Notes: a model not told the origin generated them from the letters alone. A DNA stretch of 64,000 nt from UBA8106 sp964569695 (GCA_964569695.1 CAZMUA010000003.1:1-64000); one strand, 5' to 3'; positions 43,492 to 52,739 are shown, counted from the first letter of the stretch. Made by a program: numbers and translations.

Positions 43492-44169
43492 ATGCGACGT
43501 CTTGATCGTCAATTTTATACTCAACCAACGCTGGACGTTGCCCGTTCGTTGATCGGGTGCGTACTTGTCCACGTCACTCGTGCAGGTAAAGTGTCTGGAA
43601 CCATCGTCGAAACGGAAGCCTACATTGGCGAGGACGACCCAGCCTGTCATGCGTCCTCCGGACCGACTCAACGGAACAAGCTAATGTACGGAACACCAGG
43701 ATACGCTTACATCTATCTCAACTATGGGATTCATCATTTGCTTAATGTGGTCACCGAACCTAGGGGAGTACCAGCTGCTGTCTTGATTCGGGCCTTAGTT
43801 CCACTTGAAGGCATTCCAGAGATGCACCGTCGTCGGCAACTCGCACGCAACAGTTGGAAACGCCTGGCCGATTATGAGTTATGTCGTGGGCCTGGAAATT
43901 TGACACGGGCACTAGGTATCGATTTGCGTCAAAACGGACTCAACCTGTGTGAGGCTCAGCTCCACGTTGAATCTGGCATGGTTCATTTTGAAACTATTGG
44001 TTGGAGCGAACGTGTTGGAATTCGGGTGGGCACTGATCGTAATTGGCGATGCTTCGCACTGGACCAAGTTGCGGTTTCAAAGCCTGTGACGGGTTTGACC
44101 ATCAGCGGCCACCCTACTGACCCAGAGCAATTTGCACCTCGATCTCAATTGAATCGCCATCACGAATAA
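43492..44169 (+). CDS. mpg: 3-methyladenine DNA glycosylase (MPG/AAG family)
   Basis: 225 residues, the base-excision repair enzyme that removes alkylated purines. Family pattern: VARSLIGCVLVHVT, ETEAYIGEDDPACHASSGPTQRN with the catalytic Glu region, YGTPGYAYIYLNYGIHHLLNVVTEP, AVLIRALVPLEG and CRGPGNLTRALGI. GGAG lies 8 bases before the ATG. It follows uvrA by 44 bases, making a small repair unit. The C-terminus runs about 20 residues beyond the usual family end and overlaps the convergent protease gene by 56 bases. Confidence 0.95.
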   Translation: MRRLDRQFYTQPTLDVARSLIGCVLVHVTRAGKVSGTIVETEAYIGEDDPACHASSGPTQRNKLMYGTPGYAYIYLNYGIHHLLNVVTEPRGVPAAVLIRALVPLEGIPEMHRRRQLARNSWKRLADYELCRGPGNLTRALGIDLRQNGLNLCEAQLHVESGMVHFETIGWSERVGIRVGTDRNWRCFALDQVAVSKPVTGLTISGHPTDPEQFAPRSQLNRHHE

Positions 44170-45253
44170 CACCGAGGGTGACGGCCTTACCGATATTCGC
44201 GTCGGCAAGCAGGCGGAGTAGATGTGATGCGTCCTCGACGGAGGTGTGTTCAAATGTTATGACCACGTCACCCGGCCGTAATCCAGCATCGTACGCTGCC
44301 GAATCTCGTCGCATTCGCTGGATAAGCGCGCCTCGACCATCTGGCACACCCAGCTGCGTAGCCAGCCGGTTTGTTAATGGGGCGATTTCGATATACCCGA
44401 TTGATCCGCGCCGGACCTCACCGAATTCGATGAAATCTTCCATGACACGACGCGCTAAGTTGCTGGGCACCGCGAAACCGACACCCTGGTCACCGCCACT
44501 CTGACTATAGATTGCAGTGTTAATACCCACGAGTTCACCGCGACCGTTAATGAGTGCGCCACCCGAGTTACCTTGATTGATAGCGGCGTCCGTTTGAATA
44601 AAATCCTCATAAGTTGCAATACCGAGATTCGCTCGACCGACAGCGCTCACGATACCCAACGTGACTGTCTGATTCAGTTGAAATGGATTTCCGATAGCAA
44701 GAACCCATTCGGCAACTCGCAAGTCTGAAGAGTCCCCCCAAGGCGCAGGTTGCAGGGTCTCGTCGTTGATTTTTAGCAGTGCGAGATCTGTCCACTGATC
44801 AACCCCAATCACTTCGGCTGTGTATTCTCGCTTGTCGACGAGTGTGACTGTTACTTCGGCGTCAGGGTTACCGACGACGTGGTTGTTTGTGAGGATGTAG
44901 CCGTTTTGAGAGACAATGACTCCAGAACCCAGACTCTCCTGACGGTCCCAACCGAATAAATCTGGTTCGTCACCAAAAAAATATTGGAAAAATGGATCAC
45001 CCCCGAACGGTGAAATTTGGCGCGGCTCCAGGGTTTGTGACGAAATATTAACCACGCTCTCGATGCGTGCCGCAGCAATACCCGTGAAATCTGGGACATT
45101 TGCGGTGACCGTGGGTGTGGCAGTTTGCTGTGACGCGACGGTGGTGACGGTTTCTGCTGTCGTTTCCTCTGCGTAGCGAAGTCGCCCTGTTAAAACAAGA
45201 CCGGCTAGTAATCCGCATACGAAAAGAAGTAATGGTACAAATAAACGTTTCAT
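44114..45253 (-). CDS. HtrA/Deg-type periplasmic serine protease (trypsin-like plus one PDZ)
   Basis: 379 residues. An N-terminal membrane anchor or signal (KRLFVPLLLFVCGLLAGLVL) and a Thr/Ala-rich linker precede the S1C protease domain: His in TNNHVVGN, Asp in WTDLALLKI, Ser in NQGNSGGALIN. One PDZ domain closes the protein (SAAYDAGLRPGDVVITF, DGDSIEIEVQIALGQ). One PDZ and an uncleaved-looking N-terminus resemble DegS/HhoB more than DegP. ATG 45253 is preferred because GGAG sits 10 bases before it; an ATG at 45262 overlaps that site. Envelope protein quality control or stress signalling is the family role. Confidence 0.93.
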   Translation of the reverse strand: MKRLFVPLLLFVCGLLAGLVLTGRLRYAEETTAETVTTVASQQTATPTVTANVPDFTGIAAARIESVVNISSQTLEPRQISPFGGDPFFQYFFGDEPDLFGWDRQESLGSGVIVSQNGYILTNNHVVGNPDAEVTVTLVDKREYTAEVIGVDQWTDLALLKINDETLQPAPWGDSSDLRVAEWVLAIGNPFQLNQTVTLGIVSAVGRANLGIATYEDFIQTDAAINQGNSGGALINGRGELVGINTAIYSQSGGDQGVGFAVPSNLARRVMEDFIEFGEVRRGSIGYIEIAPLTNRLATQLGVPDGRGALIQRMRRDSAAYDAGLRPGDVVITFEHTSVEDASHLLRLLADANIGKAVTLGVIRDGDSIEIEVQIALGQ

Positions 45254-45325
45254 TATGAGCATTCTCCATCCAGCATTCTTACAAGCATACGATGAAACCT
45301 GAAAACCTGCGTACGAACAAGGATA

Positions 45326-45350
45326 ATTTTCGTTTTGCCGTGCCGAAAAT
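45326..45350. repeat. Inverted repeat between the protease gene and efp
   Basis: ATTTTCG (45326-45332) and CGAAAAT (45344-45350) form a perfect 7-base inverted repeat with an 11-base centre, in the middle of the divergent region between the HtrA-type protease and efp. It may be an operator; nothing else in the 158-base region is distinctive apart from the AAGAAGG ribosome site of efp. Confidence 0.3.
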
Positions 45351-45411
45351 CATTATGCTACGATTCGTAATTTGCACTGGTAATTATTGTTAGCACAAAG
45401 GAAAGAAGGCG

Positions 45412-45975
45412 ATGAACTCCATTCAAGCAACACGGCTTCGCAAGGGGATGTTGATCAAGAGGGGCCAAGATTTGTTTCGAGTATTAGATTTGATGCACTT
45501 AACGCCAGGGAAAGGGCACGGGTTCGTCCAATCACGTCTCAGGAATATTCGATCGGCTACGTTGGTCGACCATAAATTTCGCTCAGAAGATCATGTTGAG
45601 CGGGCGATACTTGACGAACATGAAATGCAGTATTTGTACTCAGATGGAGACGTGTATCACTTTATGGATACGGCAACGTTCGAGCAGACGCAAATGACAA
45701 GCGATACCCTGGGTGATTCGGTTAATTATTTGGTGCCAGATGCAATCATCCGTGTTGCGTTCTACGAAGATGAGCCAATTGGTATCGAACTGTCTCAGAC
45801 GGTGGATTTAATAGTTCAAGACACACCACCTGCCATCAAGGGTGCAACAGCCAGTGCTCAGATCAAGCCCGCGACACTTGAAACTGGTCTCGTCGTGCAA
45901 GTTCCATCTTTTATTAATGTAGGCGACAAGATTAGAGTGAACACTGAAACAAGCGAGTACCAGTCGCGCGTGTAG
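45412..45975 (+). CDS. efp: Elongation factor P
   Basis: 187 residues, the translation factor that relieves ribosome stalling at polyproline stretches. The loop TPGKGHGFVQ places Lys34 at the position modified in other bacteria; there is no Arg32-type substitution. The KOW-like N-terminal domain, the EF-P signature region (YEDEPIGIELSQTVDLIVQDTPPAIKG, key part DTPPAIKG) and the C-terminal QVPSFINVGDKIRVNTETSEYQSR (key part VGDKIRVNTE) are complete. No genM/epmA-type modification gene is in the window. AAGAAGG precedes the ATG. Confidence 0.96.
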   Translation: MNSIQATRLRKGMLIKRGQDLFRVLDLMHLTPGKGHGFVQSRLRNIRSATLVDHKFRSEDHVERAILDEHEMQYLYSDGDVYHFMDTATFEQTQMTSDTLGDSVNYLVPDAIIRVAFYEDEPIGIELSQTVDLIVQDTPPAIKGATASAQIKPATLETGLVVQVPSFINVGDKIRVNTETSEYQSRV

Positions 45976-46017
45976 GTGGGAGCCATACGCTGATTTGTGA
46001 ACAGTTAAGGTAGCACA

Positions 46018-46578
46018 ATGTATGGATCGCTACTGTCGAACATCTTATTAATCTTAGGCGTTGGCTTTTTGGTTGCCAACTTGCGAGTGCTTTTCGCTTA
46101 CCTTCGTTTTCGTCAAATCCGTGGGACGGCCCTTGTAACGTGGCGAAATGCTCGTCCACCCCTGTATGGTCTCTTGCTTGCAATCGGTGTTGTGCTTGGA
46201 GCATTGGTCTTCTTTAAACTTGTTATTCAGCAGCGTCCTCTCATGCAGTTGTTCGGCGAGAGTATGATGTTTATCTATTACGCCTATGCTATTCAGTTAA
46301 ATATTCGGATTGGCCGTGGGCTTTACGAGGATGGGATATGGGTTGAGACCAGCTTCGTGCGGTATACGGAGATCGGTGGTTTGACTTGGCGTGAAGGCGA
46401 TCCGCTGACGCTGATAGTCATTTACCGATGGCGAAAGTTGGCGCGTCGCTTGGTCGTACCTCAATTATACTATGGTGAGGTTAGACGTCTTCTTCGTCAC
46501 AAAATTGCCACTCACGACATTCACTTTACCGGTAAGAGTTTAGATCTTGGCGTTCACGATGAGCGGGATGACGTTTAA
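46018..46578 (+). CDS. Uncharacterised membrane protein
   Basis: 186 residues, not recognised. An N-terminal membrane helix (LLSNILLILGVGFLVANLRVLF) is followed by a basic cytosolic loop and a second helix (YGLLLAIGVVLGALVFFKLVI), with possibly a third near FGESMMFIYYAYAI. The C-terminal half is a soluble, PH-like beta-rich segment (GLYEDGIWVETSFVRYTEIGGLTWRE, key part RYTEIGGLTW) often seen in DUF5673-type proteins; that match is tentative. It follows efp by 42 bases on the same strand. Confidence 0.7.
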   Translation: MYGSLLSNILLILGVGFLVANLRVLFAYLRFRQIRGTALVTWRNARPPLYGLLLAIGVVLGALVFFKLVIQQRPLMQLFGESMMFIYYAYAIQLNIRIGRGLYEDGIWVETSFVRYTEIGGLTWREGDPLTLIVIYRWRKLARRLVVPQLYYGEVRRLLRHKIATHDIHFTGKSLDLGVHDERDDV

Positions 46579-46636
46579 TAAGCCGGAAGCACTAACTACA
46601 AGCAGACAGGACTACTAGACTTTCTTGCGAAGGCTT

Positions 46637-46840
46637 TCAGTCAAAAAACAAGCGTAGCCAGCCAATAAGTCCGGGGCCATCAGCTGTGGGATCATTTAAC
46701 CAAGCGGGTGGTGTAATCCAAACGAATGCCAATATGGCCACAACTAAGAGATCGTATTGCCACGTTGCACGTTCGTAGGTCCAGTACGCTGCATTCCAAA
46801 GGATTAAGAACGGCAAGAAAGCTAGTTCGCGCAGTGTCAT
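46637..46840 (-). CDS. Small membrane protein of unknown function
   Basis: 67 residues with one or two membrane helices (LAFLPFLILWNAAYWTY and DLLVVAILAFVWITPPAWL). Its ATG overlaps the stop of the phosphatidyltransferase gene by four bases (ATGA), the main evidence that it is real and coupled. No family recognised. Confidence 0.6.
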   Translation of the reverse strand: MTLRELAFLPFLILWNAAYWTYERATWQYDLLVVAILAFVWITPPAWLNDPTADGPGLIGWLRLFFD

Positions 46841-47439
46841 ACTGTGGCTCCTGCCCGTTCGTGATTAAGTTCCCGCCAGGTGTAGTAGATTCGGTCGGCT
46901 ACTGTGAGAGCCGAAAGAATGCAAATTACCCAGAGCACCGCAGCCATCCTATTTGTAAAAGCACCGATCATGAATAAGACAATACGCTCCGGTCTCTCCA
47001 TGAAACCTACCTTGCATTTCGAGATTAGTGATTCGGCGCGTGCGCGTGTGTAGCTCGTTAAGACCGCGAACATCATGGTTAATGCAGTAATGACCACATA
47101 GTCGGTCCGACCCAACTGTGCGTAAAGATAAACAAGGCCGATGAATAATGAGATGTCTGAGAACCGGTCCATGACTGAATCCCAGAAGCCTCCAAACTCT
47201 GAGCGCAGCTGCAATTGTTCGGCCACCTTGCCGTCAATAAAGTCAAAGATATTGGCGACAGTCATGATGATACCTGCCAACGTGAAGCGTCCTTGCGCCA
47301 ATGCCCAGGCAGCCAAAATGTTGATGAGTACCCCAATTAACGTCAATACGTTGGGATGCAGACGTAGTTTGACGCTGATTGCGATTAGCAAGCGGAGAGG
47401 GAACATGCAGGTTGCGCCAATAAGGCCGGTGAATGTCAT
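46837..47439 (-). CDS. CDP-alcohol phosphatidyltransferase with altered signature motif
   Basis: 200-residue polytopic membrane enzyme of phospholipid head-group synthesis. The family motif D-x2-D-G-x2-A-R-x8-G-x3-D-x3-D appears as D66, D69, G70, A73, then Glu74 in place of Arg, and G83, D87, D91. All four metal-binding Asp are kept; only the Arg is changed. A second relic SYTRARAESLISKCKVGFMERPER matches the usual C-terminal segment of PgsA/PIP-synthase-like members (key part YTRARAE..GFMERPER). The alcohol substrate (glycerol 3-phosphate, inositol phosphate or another) cannot be told from sequence. Coupled to a small membrane protein downstream. Confidence 0.87.
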   Translation of the reverse strand: MTFTGLIGATCMFPLRLLIAISVKLRLHPNVLTLIGVLINILAAWALAQGRFTLAGIIMTVANIFDFIDGKVAEQLQLRSEFGGFWDSVMDRFSDISLFIGLVYLYAQLGRTDYVVITALTMMFAVLTSYTRARAESLISKCKVGFMERPERIVLFMIGAFTNRMAAVLWVICILSALTVADRIYYTWRELNHERAGATV

Positions 47440-47566
47440 CGAGGACTCTGTTTAGACAGACGTGACACTATAATACGGCAATCGGCAGATTTTTACTCAC
47501 GCGGCATCAGTCGCATTCAGTCTAAGTTCGGCGTCAAGCCATGCTCGCCGGTTTGCAGTGTAGCTT

Positions 47567-49435
47567 ATGCCTATCCAAGACCTCAAGGTTCAGATATCAA
47601 CATTACCAGAACAACCCGGTGTTTACCTGTACTTGAACGGCGCTGGCGACACCATCTATGTCGGAAAAGCAAGCGTGTTGCGGGATAGGGTGCGGAGTTA
47701 TCTAAGTGCCCATGGTGCGAGCCCTCGTATTGATGCCCTTCTTGACGATGTCGAGAGTCTTGAGATTATCGTGACCGATTCGGTAGCTGAGGCGCTCGCG
47801 CTTGAAAACAATCTGATTAAGCACCGTGCACCCAAATACAACGTCTTACTTCGAGACGACAAGAACTATCCATATCTTCAGCTTACAACTAATGAAGCAT
47901 TCCCGCGGGTGCTCGTCTCGCGCCGAGTTCAGCGGGATGGAGCATTTTATGCTGGACCATTTCTTCCGACCGCACTCGCTCGGAAGACCATGCTGCTTAC
48001 GCATCGACTTTTCGGCATTCGATCTTGCAACGAAGTCATCACAGGGCGTCGGGATCGACCGTGTCTTGAGTACGACATTAAACGATGTTTAGCTCCGTGT
48101 GTTGCCAATGTGTGCAGTCAGGAACGATATGCGGAAGCCGTCGAGCATACACGAATGTTTCTTGAAGGGCGAAACCATGAGCTCCTTAAGACTCTCACTT
48201 CGCGCATGACCCAGGCTGCAAAGAACGAACATTTTGAACAGGCTGCCGAGTGGCGTGATGCAATTCGTACCATTCAAGCTCTCCGTCAGCGGCAACAGAA
48301 AATGTCATTGCCTACACTTGGCGACCGTGACGCGTTTGGTGTGAGTCTGGGACCGGCTGGTGTGGTTGTTCAGGTCTTTCAAATGCGCCGAGGCCGGGTC
48401 ATTGATCGTATTGAACTCGTCGCAGATGTCGAGGAGTTGCGTGACAATCGAGAAGAATACATTATGCAGGTCGCTGTACAGCAGTTCTATGAAGCGAGAC
48501 CCGCACCGCCGGAGGTGCTTCTACCGACGATTATCGATGATCTTGAAGCGGTGGAAGAATGGCTTTCAGAGCGAGCAAAAAAAAAGGTGCGCTTGTCCGT
48601 ACCTAAACGTGGCAATAAACGTGCGCTTCTGGAGCTGGCATCGCGAAATGCGACTATAGGGTATAAAGCACGCTACTCGGAGGAGGTTGTCAGCCACCAT
48701 GCAGCGATGGAAATTCTTCGGGTTGAGCTTGGCCTAGCCACATCGTTGCATCGGATCGAATGCTTCGACATTTCTACCATTCAAGGGAGCGATACCGTTG
48801 GCGCGATGGTAGTTTGTGAGAATGGTCGCATGATGCGTTCCGCCTACCGCAAATTTAAGATTCGTGGATTGGTAGATGGGAAGCAGTCCGTCCTCAGATC
48901 TTCTTCAAGTGGTCTCGATTCTGTGGTCGGCAAGCCAGACGATTTTTCCGCCATGCGTGAAATCGTATTTCGTCGTTATCGGAGGCTGCTGGAGGAGGGT
49001 GGACCGTTTCCAGACCTCATTGTAATTGATGGAGGTAAAGGTCAGCTTTCAGCGTCGTATGCGGCCCTCGAAGAATTAGGGCTGAGTAACCTTATTGCAG
49101 TTGGCTTGGTGAAAAAAAAGGAAGTACTGGTAGTACGCGACCGTCCAGATCCCATTGCATTACCGTCGGCCAACGAGGCCTTACTCCTTTTGCAGCGAAT
49201 CCGCGATGAAGCCCATAGGTGTGCGGTGACCTTCCATCGACGCACACGAACTGCACGCCATCTGCAATCGGCACTGGATAACATTCCTGGTGTCGGTTTA
49301 CAGCGACGGCGCTCATTATTAACGCGCTTTGGTAGCGTGGCTGGTGTGCGTCGTGCGTCACGCGAGGAATTAATGACCGTAGTTGGTGCTCGTGTTGCCG
49401 ATGCTGTTCTTAGCTATTTCGCAGCAGCACGATAA
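47567..49435 (+). CDS. uvrC: Excinuclease ABC subunit C
   Basis: 622-residue endonuclease that makes both cuts in nucleotide excision repair. The N-terminal GIY-YIG domain (GVYLYLNGAGDTIYVGKASVLRDR), the Cys-rich segment RPCLEYDIKRCLAPCV, the UVR domain (ARM-like EHFEQAAEWRDAI), the RNase-H-like nuclease core (IECFDISTIQGSDTVGAMVV with Asp, VIDGGKGQLSAS with Asp) and the C-terminal HhH pair (NIPGVGLQRRRSLL, GARVADAV) are all present. No strong ribosome site is seen before the ATG. Confidence 0.97.
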   Translation: MPIQDLKVQISTLPEQPGVYLYLNGAGDTIYVGKASVLRDRVRSYLSAHGASPRIDALLDDVESLEIIVTDSVAEALALENNLIKHRAPKYNVLLRDDKNYPYLQLTTNEAFPRVLVSRRVQRDGAFYAGPFLPTALARKTMLLTHRLFGIRSCNEVITGRRDRPCLEYDIKRCLAPCVANVCSQERYAEAVEHTRMFLEGRNHELLKTLTSRMTQAAKNEHFEQAAEWRDAIRTIQALRQRQQKMSLPTLGDRDAFGVSLGPAGVVVQVFQMRRGRVIDRIELVADVEELRDNREEYIMQVAVQQFYEARPAPPEVLLPTIIDDLEAVEEWLSERAKKKVRLSVPKRGNKRALLELASRNATIGYKARYSEEVVSHHAAMEILRVELGLATSLHRIECFDISTIQGSDTVGAMVVCENGRMMRSAYRKFKIRGLVDGKQSVLRSSSSGLDSVVGKPDDFSAMREIVFRRYRRLLEEGGPFPDLIVIDGGKGQLSASYAALEELGLSNLIAVGLVKKKEVLVVRDRPDPIALPSANEALLLLQRIRDEAHRCAVTFHRRTRTARHLQSALDNIPGVGLQRRRSLLTRFGSVAGVRRASREELMTVVGARVADAVLSYFAAAR

Positions 49436-49494
49436 AGATATGTAACAAAGATCTAGCTCGTAGCACTTGCTCTCTTCGTGTACAGCCCTTATTC

Positions 49495-50211
49495 TTGAGT
49501 GCATTGCCCGATTTCAACATTATCGATTTACTGAGCACCTTTATCATTTTGCTGTTTTCGTTAACCATCCACGAATCAGCTCATGCATGGACAGCTAACT
49601 ACCTTGGGGACCCGACTGCGCGGAGCCTAGGACGTATCACGCTGAATCCCCTAGTACATGTAGATCCAATCGGCACAGTTTTATTGCCGCTTATAGCCTT
49701 TTCCACTGGTGCACCTATTATTGGATGGGCGAAGCCCGTACCGGTCAACATAGCAAATCTCAGAAATGACCGTAGTGACTTTGTCTGGGTCGCAGCAGCA
49801 GGTCCCATCAGTAATTTGGTGATTGCATTAGCAGGAGCTTTAATGATGCGCCTGCTCGCTATATGGGTAACAAACGTGGATGTTTTAGCGGGACAATCGA
49901 GCTTGCTATCCTACGATCTAGGTGAGCTAAGTGGTCCCGTGATCAGGATTTTTCAGTTGGCGACCTTGGCAGTTCAGGTTAATTTGCTCTTGGCGGTCTT
50001 CAATATGATTCCGATTCCACCGCTAGATGGTGGTAATGTGCTTGGCGGTATGTTGCCAACGTGGCTCGGCGAGCAGTACGACCGGCTTGTCCGACCGTAC
50101 GGATTTTTATTGCTCTATGCGTTACTCTTGACCGGAGCACTCGGGACGATTATCGGACCACCGTACCTCTTTCTTTCACGGCTACTGATGTCTGTCACAA
50201 CCGTATACTGA
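49495..50211 (+). CDS. Site-2 protease family zinc metalloprotease (M50)
   Basis: 238-residue polytopic membrane protease. HESAHAW within helix 1 is the HExxH zinc site, GRITLNPLVHVDPIGTVLLP and AAAGPISNLVIAL are the usual following motifs, and NMIPIPPLDGGNVL supplies the third metal Asp (NxxPxxPLDGG). The compact form without PDZ domain matches the stand-alone group near trpS in many genomes. The start is TTG at 49495; no ATG lies near and no clear ribosome site is visible, so the start is uncertain. trpS begins 4 bases after the stop. Confidence 0.92.
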   Translation: MSALPDFNIIDLLSTFIILLFSLTIHESAHAWTANYLGDPTARSLGRITLNPLVHVDPIGTVLLPLIAFSTGAPIIGWAKPVPVNIANLRNDRSDFVWVAAAGPISNLVIALAGALMMRLLAIWVTNVDVLAGQSSLLSYDLGELSGPVIRIFQLATLAVQVNLLLAVFNMIPIPPLDGGNVLGGMLPTWLGEQYDRLVRPYGFLLLYALLLTGALGTIIGPPYLFLSRLLMSVTTVY

Positions 50212-50215
50212 GACT

Positions 50216-51208
50216 ATGAAAAAACGTGTTTTATCAGGGATGCGCCCAACAGGTCAGTTGCACCTTGGCCACCTGAGTGGCGCCTTGAAGAACTGGGCCG
50301 AACTACAGAATCGTTACGACTGTTTTTATTTTGTAGCTGATTGGCATGCGTTAACTAGCGACTATGCTTCAACAGAGGACTTAACGGATTACGCCTTGGA
50401 CAATGTGACTGATTGGATGGCAGCCGGTCTTGATCCTGAGCGTAGTACTTTTTTTATACAATCACGTGTACCAGAACATGCTGAGCTCTATCTGTTGTTG
50501 TCGATGGTGGTCCCAACACCTTGGCTAGAGCGAGTACCGACCTACAAAGAACAGATCGATGCGCTAACGGATCTCGATCTATCAACCATTGGATTTTTAG
50601 GTTATCCGCTGTTGCAGGCCGCAGACATCATTATGTACGGAGCCCATTACGTACCCGTTGGTGAGGATCAAGTGCCGCATTTAGAATTGACTCGAGAGGT
50701 GGTTCGGCGTTTTCAGGGATTTTATGGTCAAGTATTTGTTGAGCCGCAACCACTGTTGACGCACTTTCCAAGATTACCAGGGCTTGATAATCGCAAGATG
50801 AGCAAGAGTTATGGTAATACGATCGATTTGGCTGACGATGCCGAGACAGTGCGTAAAAAGATCATGAAGATGTACACGGATCCAAAGCGGGTTCGTGCTG
50901 ACATTCCTGGTACCGTTGAAGGGAATCCAGTATTTATGTATCACGATGCGTTTAATCCGAAGATTGATGAGGTTGATGATCTTAAGACGCGTTATCGGGC
51001 GGGCACGGTTGGTGATGTTGAGGTGAAGCAGAAACTGGTGACTTGTCTAAATGAAATGCTAGATCCGATTCGCGAACGACGAGCAGAGTTACTCGCTCAG
51101 CCGAAAAGAATTCGTGAAATCTTGTTCGACGGTTCCAGTACGGCACGGCGGGTCGCGAAGGAAACGATGGCTCGTGTTCGAGAGGCTGTGAACCTCTCCT
51201 ACGAATAA
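50216..51208 (+). CDS. trpS: Tryptophanyl-tRNA synthetase
   Basis: 330-residue class I synthetase that charges tRNA-Trp. HIGH-type motif HLGHL within SGMRPTGQLHLGHLSGA, the tryptophan-binding helix YPLLQAADIIMY, and KMSKS in DNRKMSKSYGN are all intact. Full length for the bacterial enzyme. Neighbours M50 protease and scpA are the usual ones in several phyla. Confidence 0.97.
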   Translation: MKKRVLSGMRPTGQLHLGHLSGALKNWAELQNRYDCFYFVADWHALTSDYASTEDLTDYALDNVTDWMAAGLDPERSTFFIQSRVPEHAELYLLLSMVVPTPWLERVPTYKEQIDALTDLDLSTIGFLGYPLLQAADIIMYGAHYVPVGEDQVPHLELTREVVRRFQGFYGQVFVEPQPLLTHFPRLPGLDNRKMSKSYGNTIDLADDAETVRKKIMKMYTDPKRVRADIPGTVEGNPVFMYHDAFNPKIDEVDDLKTRYRAGTVGDVEVKQKLVTCLNEMLDPIRERRAELLAQPKRIREILFDGSSTARRVAKETMARVREAVNLSYE

Positions 51209-51242
51209 TAGTGTTCGGATTTGTCTAAGGAACTTTTTAGTT

Positions 51243-52031
51243 ATGCAGCGACCAGACAATTTTGAATCACTTCTTGAGGCCTATCCAGTCAAAGTTGCAA
51301 ATTTCGAGGGCCCCCTCGACTTGCTCCTTTTTTTGATTCGTAAGCATGAGATTGACATTCAGGATATTCCGATTGCGCTTATTACAGAACAGTACCTTGA
51401 GTATCTGGAGTTGATGCAGGAACTCGATCTCGACATAGTTGGTGAGTTCTTGTTAATGGCAGCGACACTGATTCATATCAAATCGCGTGCATTGTTACCG
51501 CGTCCTGTTTCAAGTGAGGAAGGATCTGAAGAAGATCCAAGAGAAGCACTCATGCTTCGACTGATTGAGCATCGGAAATTCAAGGCAGCAGCTGAATTGT
51601 TACATGAGCGAGAGACCGTACGTAGTGCTCAATGGGGCCGCCCTGACGATCGTATCTCAGAGATTGCCGGTGAAGAGTATGAGCCAGAGCTTGAAGTCGA
51701 TTTATTTAGCCTGTTAACGGCATTTCAAGCAGTTGTCGAACGAGCCAAGCAGCGACCGTCAATGGCTTTACCGATCGAGCAAATCTCGATCGAAACACGT
51801 ATCGAGCAACTTCTCGCGAGGCTTTCAGAGACAGAAGCTTCTGGCTTTGAAGAGTTATTTGCTGATACTTCTTCGCGCGCGGACTTAATTACGACATTTT
51901 TGGCTTTACTGGAAATGATTCGGCTGAAACTTGTAAGGGTCTTTCAAGATGGCTCATTTGGTCCTATTCGGATATACAAACGAGCGCGTCCCGTTGATGC
52001 GCCAACACCGATTGGTGATCCATTATCCTAA
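51243..52031 (+). CDS. scpA: Segregation and condensation protein A
   Basis: 262-residue kleisin that bridges the SMC heads of the bacterial condensin complex. VANFEGPLDLLLFLIRKHEIDIQDIPIALITEQYLEYL (key part FEGPLDLLLFLI) is the N-terminal SMC-neck binding helix region; the C-terminal winged-helix segment FLALLEMIRLKLVRVFQDGSFGPIRI (key part LLEMIRLKLV) is also clear. scpB follows 23 bases later. Confidence 0.96.
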   Translation: MQRPDNFESLLEAYPVKVANFEGPLDLLLFLIRKHEIDIQDIPIALITEQYLEYLELMQELDLDIVGEFLLMAATLIHIKSRALLPRPVSSEEGSEEDPREALMLRLIEHRKFKAAAELLHERETVRSAQWGRPDDRISEIAGEEYEPELEVDLFSLLTAFQAVVERAKQRPSMALPIEQISIETRIEQLLARLSETEASGFEELFADTSSRADLITTFLALLEMIRLKLVRVFQDGSFGPIRIYKRARPVDAPTPIGDPLS

Positions 52032-52054
52032 TCTGAGGTAAAGGAGAGGAGAGG

Positions 52055-52732
52055 GTGTCTGATCAGTTAAAACCAATTATTGAAGCGCTAGTGTTTGCGT
52101 CGCCAGAACCGTTGACCCTCAAGACGCTTTTTAAACTGCTTGAAGATGAGCCGCAGGAAGATGTCGAAGCGGCTCTTGCAGCGGTACAGGCTGATTACGA
52201 TCGGCCTGGTGGATTGCAATTGGTTAAAGTAGCAGGCGGCTTTCAAATCGTGACTCGCCCGGAATTACACGAATGGGTGCGTCGCTTGTTCCATGAGCGT
52301 AGCACACAGAAATTAACAGTTCAGTCGTTGGAAACCCTTGCCGTTGTCGCCTATCGTCAGCCGGTCACAGCGCCTGAAGTTTCCGAGATTCGAGGAGTGA
52401 ATACTTCTGGGGTCCTAAGTACATTAATTGAGCGTCGATTAATCAAAGTGGTTGGGCGCAAAAAGGTAATTGGTCGTCCGTTTCTTTATGCAACCACACA
52501 GGAATTCTTGATTCGATTTGGACTAAGTGATCTCAAGGATCTTCCTAACGTTGAAGACATGGCTGAAGCGTTTGGGTTAGAGATCGCAGGATCATTAGCC
52601 GAAACAAGTACAGGAGAGGACGAGCAGCTGCCAGCGCAAGAACTTGGTGATGCGCCACGACAACACAAGTCCGCGGAAGGAGCTGCGCAGGCAAAAGAGT
52701 CTACCTTCGACGATAAATCGAGCATACATTGA
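52055..52732 (+). CDS. scpB: Segregation and condensation protein B
   Basis: 225-residue winged-helix partner of ScpA in the SMC condensin. IIEALVFASPEPLTLKTL, LSxxxLETLAVVAYRQPVT-type core (LETLAVVAYRQPVT), IRGVNTSGVLSTLIERRLIK and GRPFLYATTQEFLIRFGL (key part LYATTQEFL) match the family. GTG start at 52055 follows AAAGGAGAGGAG. The C-terminal 45 residues are acidic and low-complexity. Confidence 0.96.
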   Translation: MSDQLKPIIEALVFASPEPLTLKTLFKLLEDEPQEDVEAALAAVQADYDRPGGLQLVKVAGGFQIVTRPELHEWVRRLFHERSTQKLTVQSLETLAVVAYRQPVTAPEVSEIRGVNTSGVLSTLIERRLIKVVGRKKVIGRPFLYATTQEFLIRFGLSDLKDLPNVEDMAEAFGLEIAGSLAETSTGEDEQLPAQELGDAPRQHKSAEGAAQAKESTFDDKSSIH

Positions 52733-52739
52733 GCGTCCA

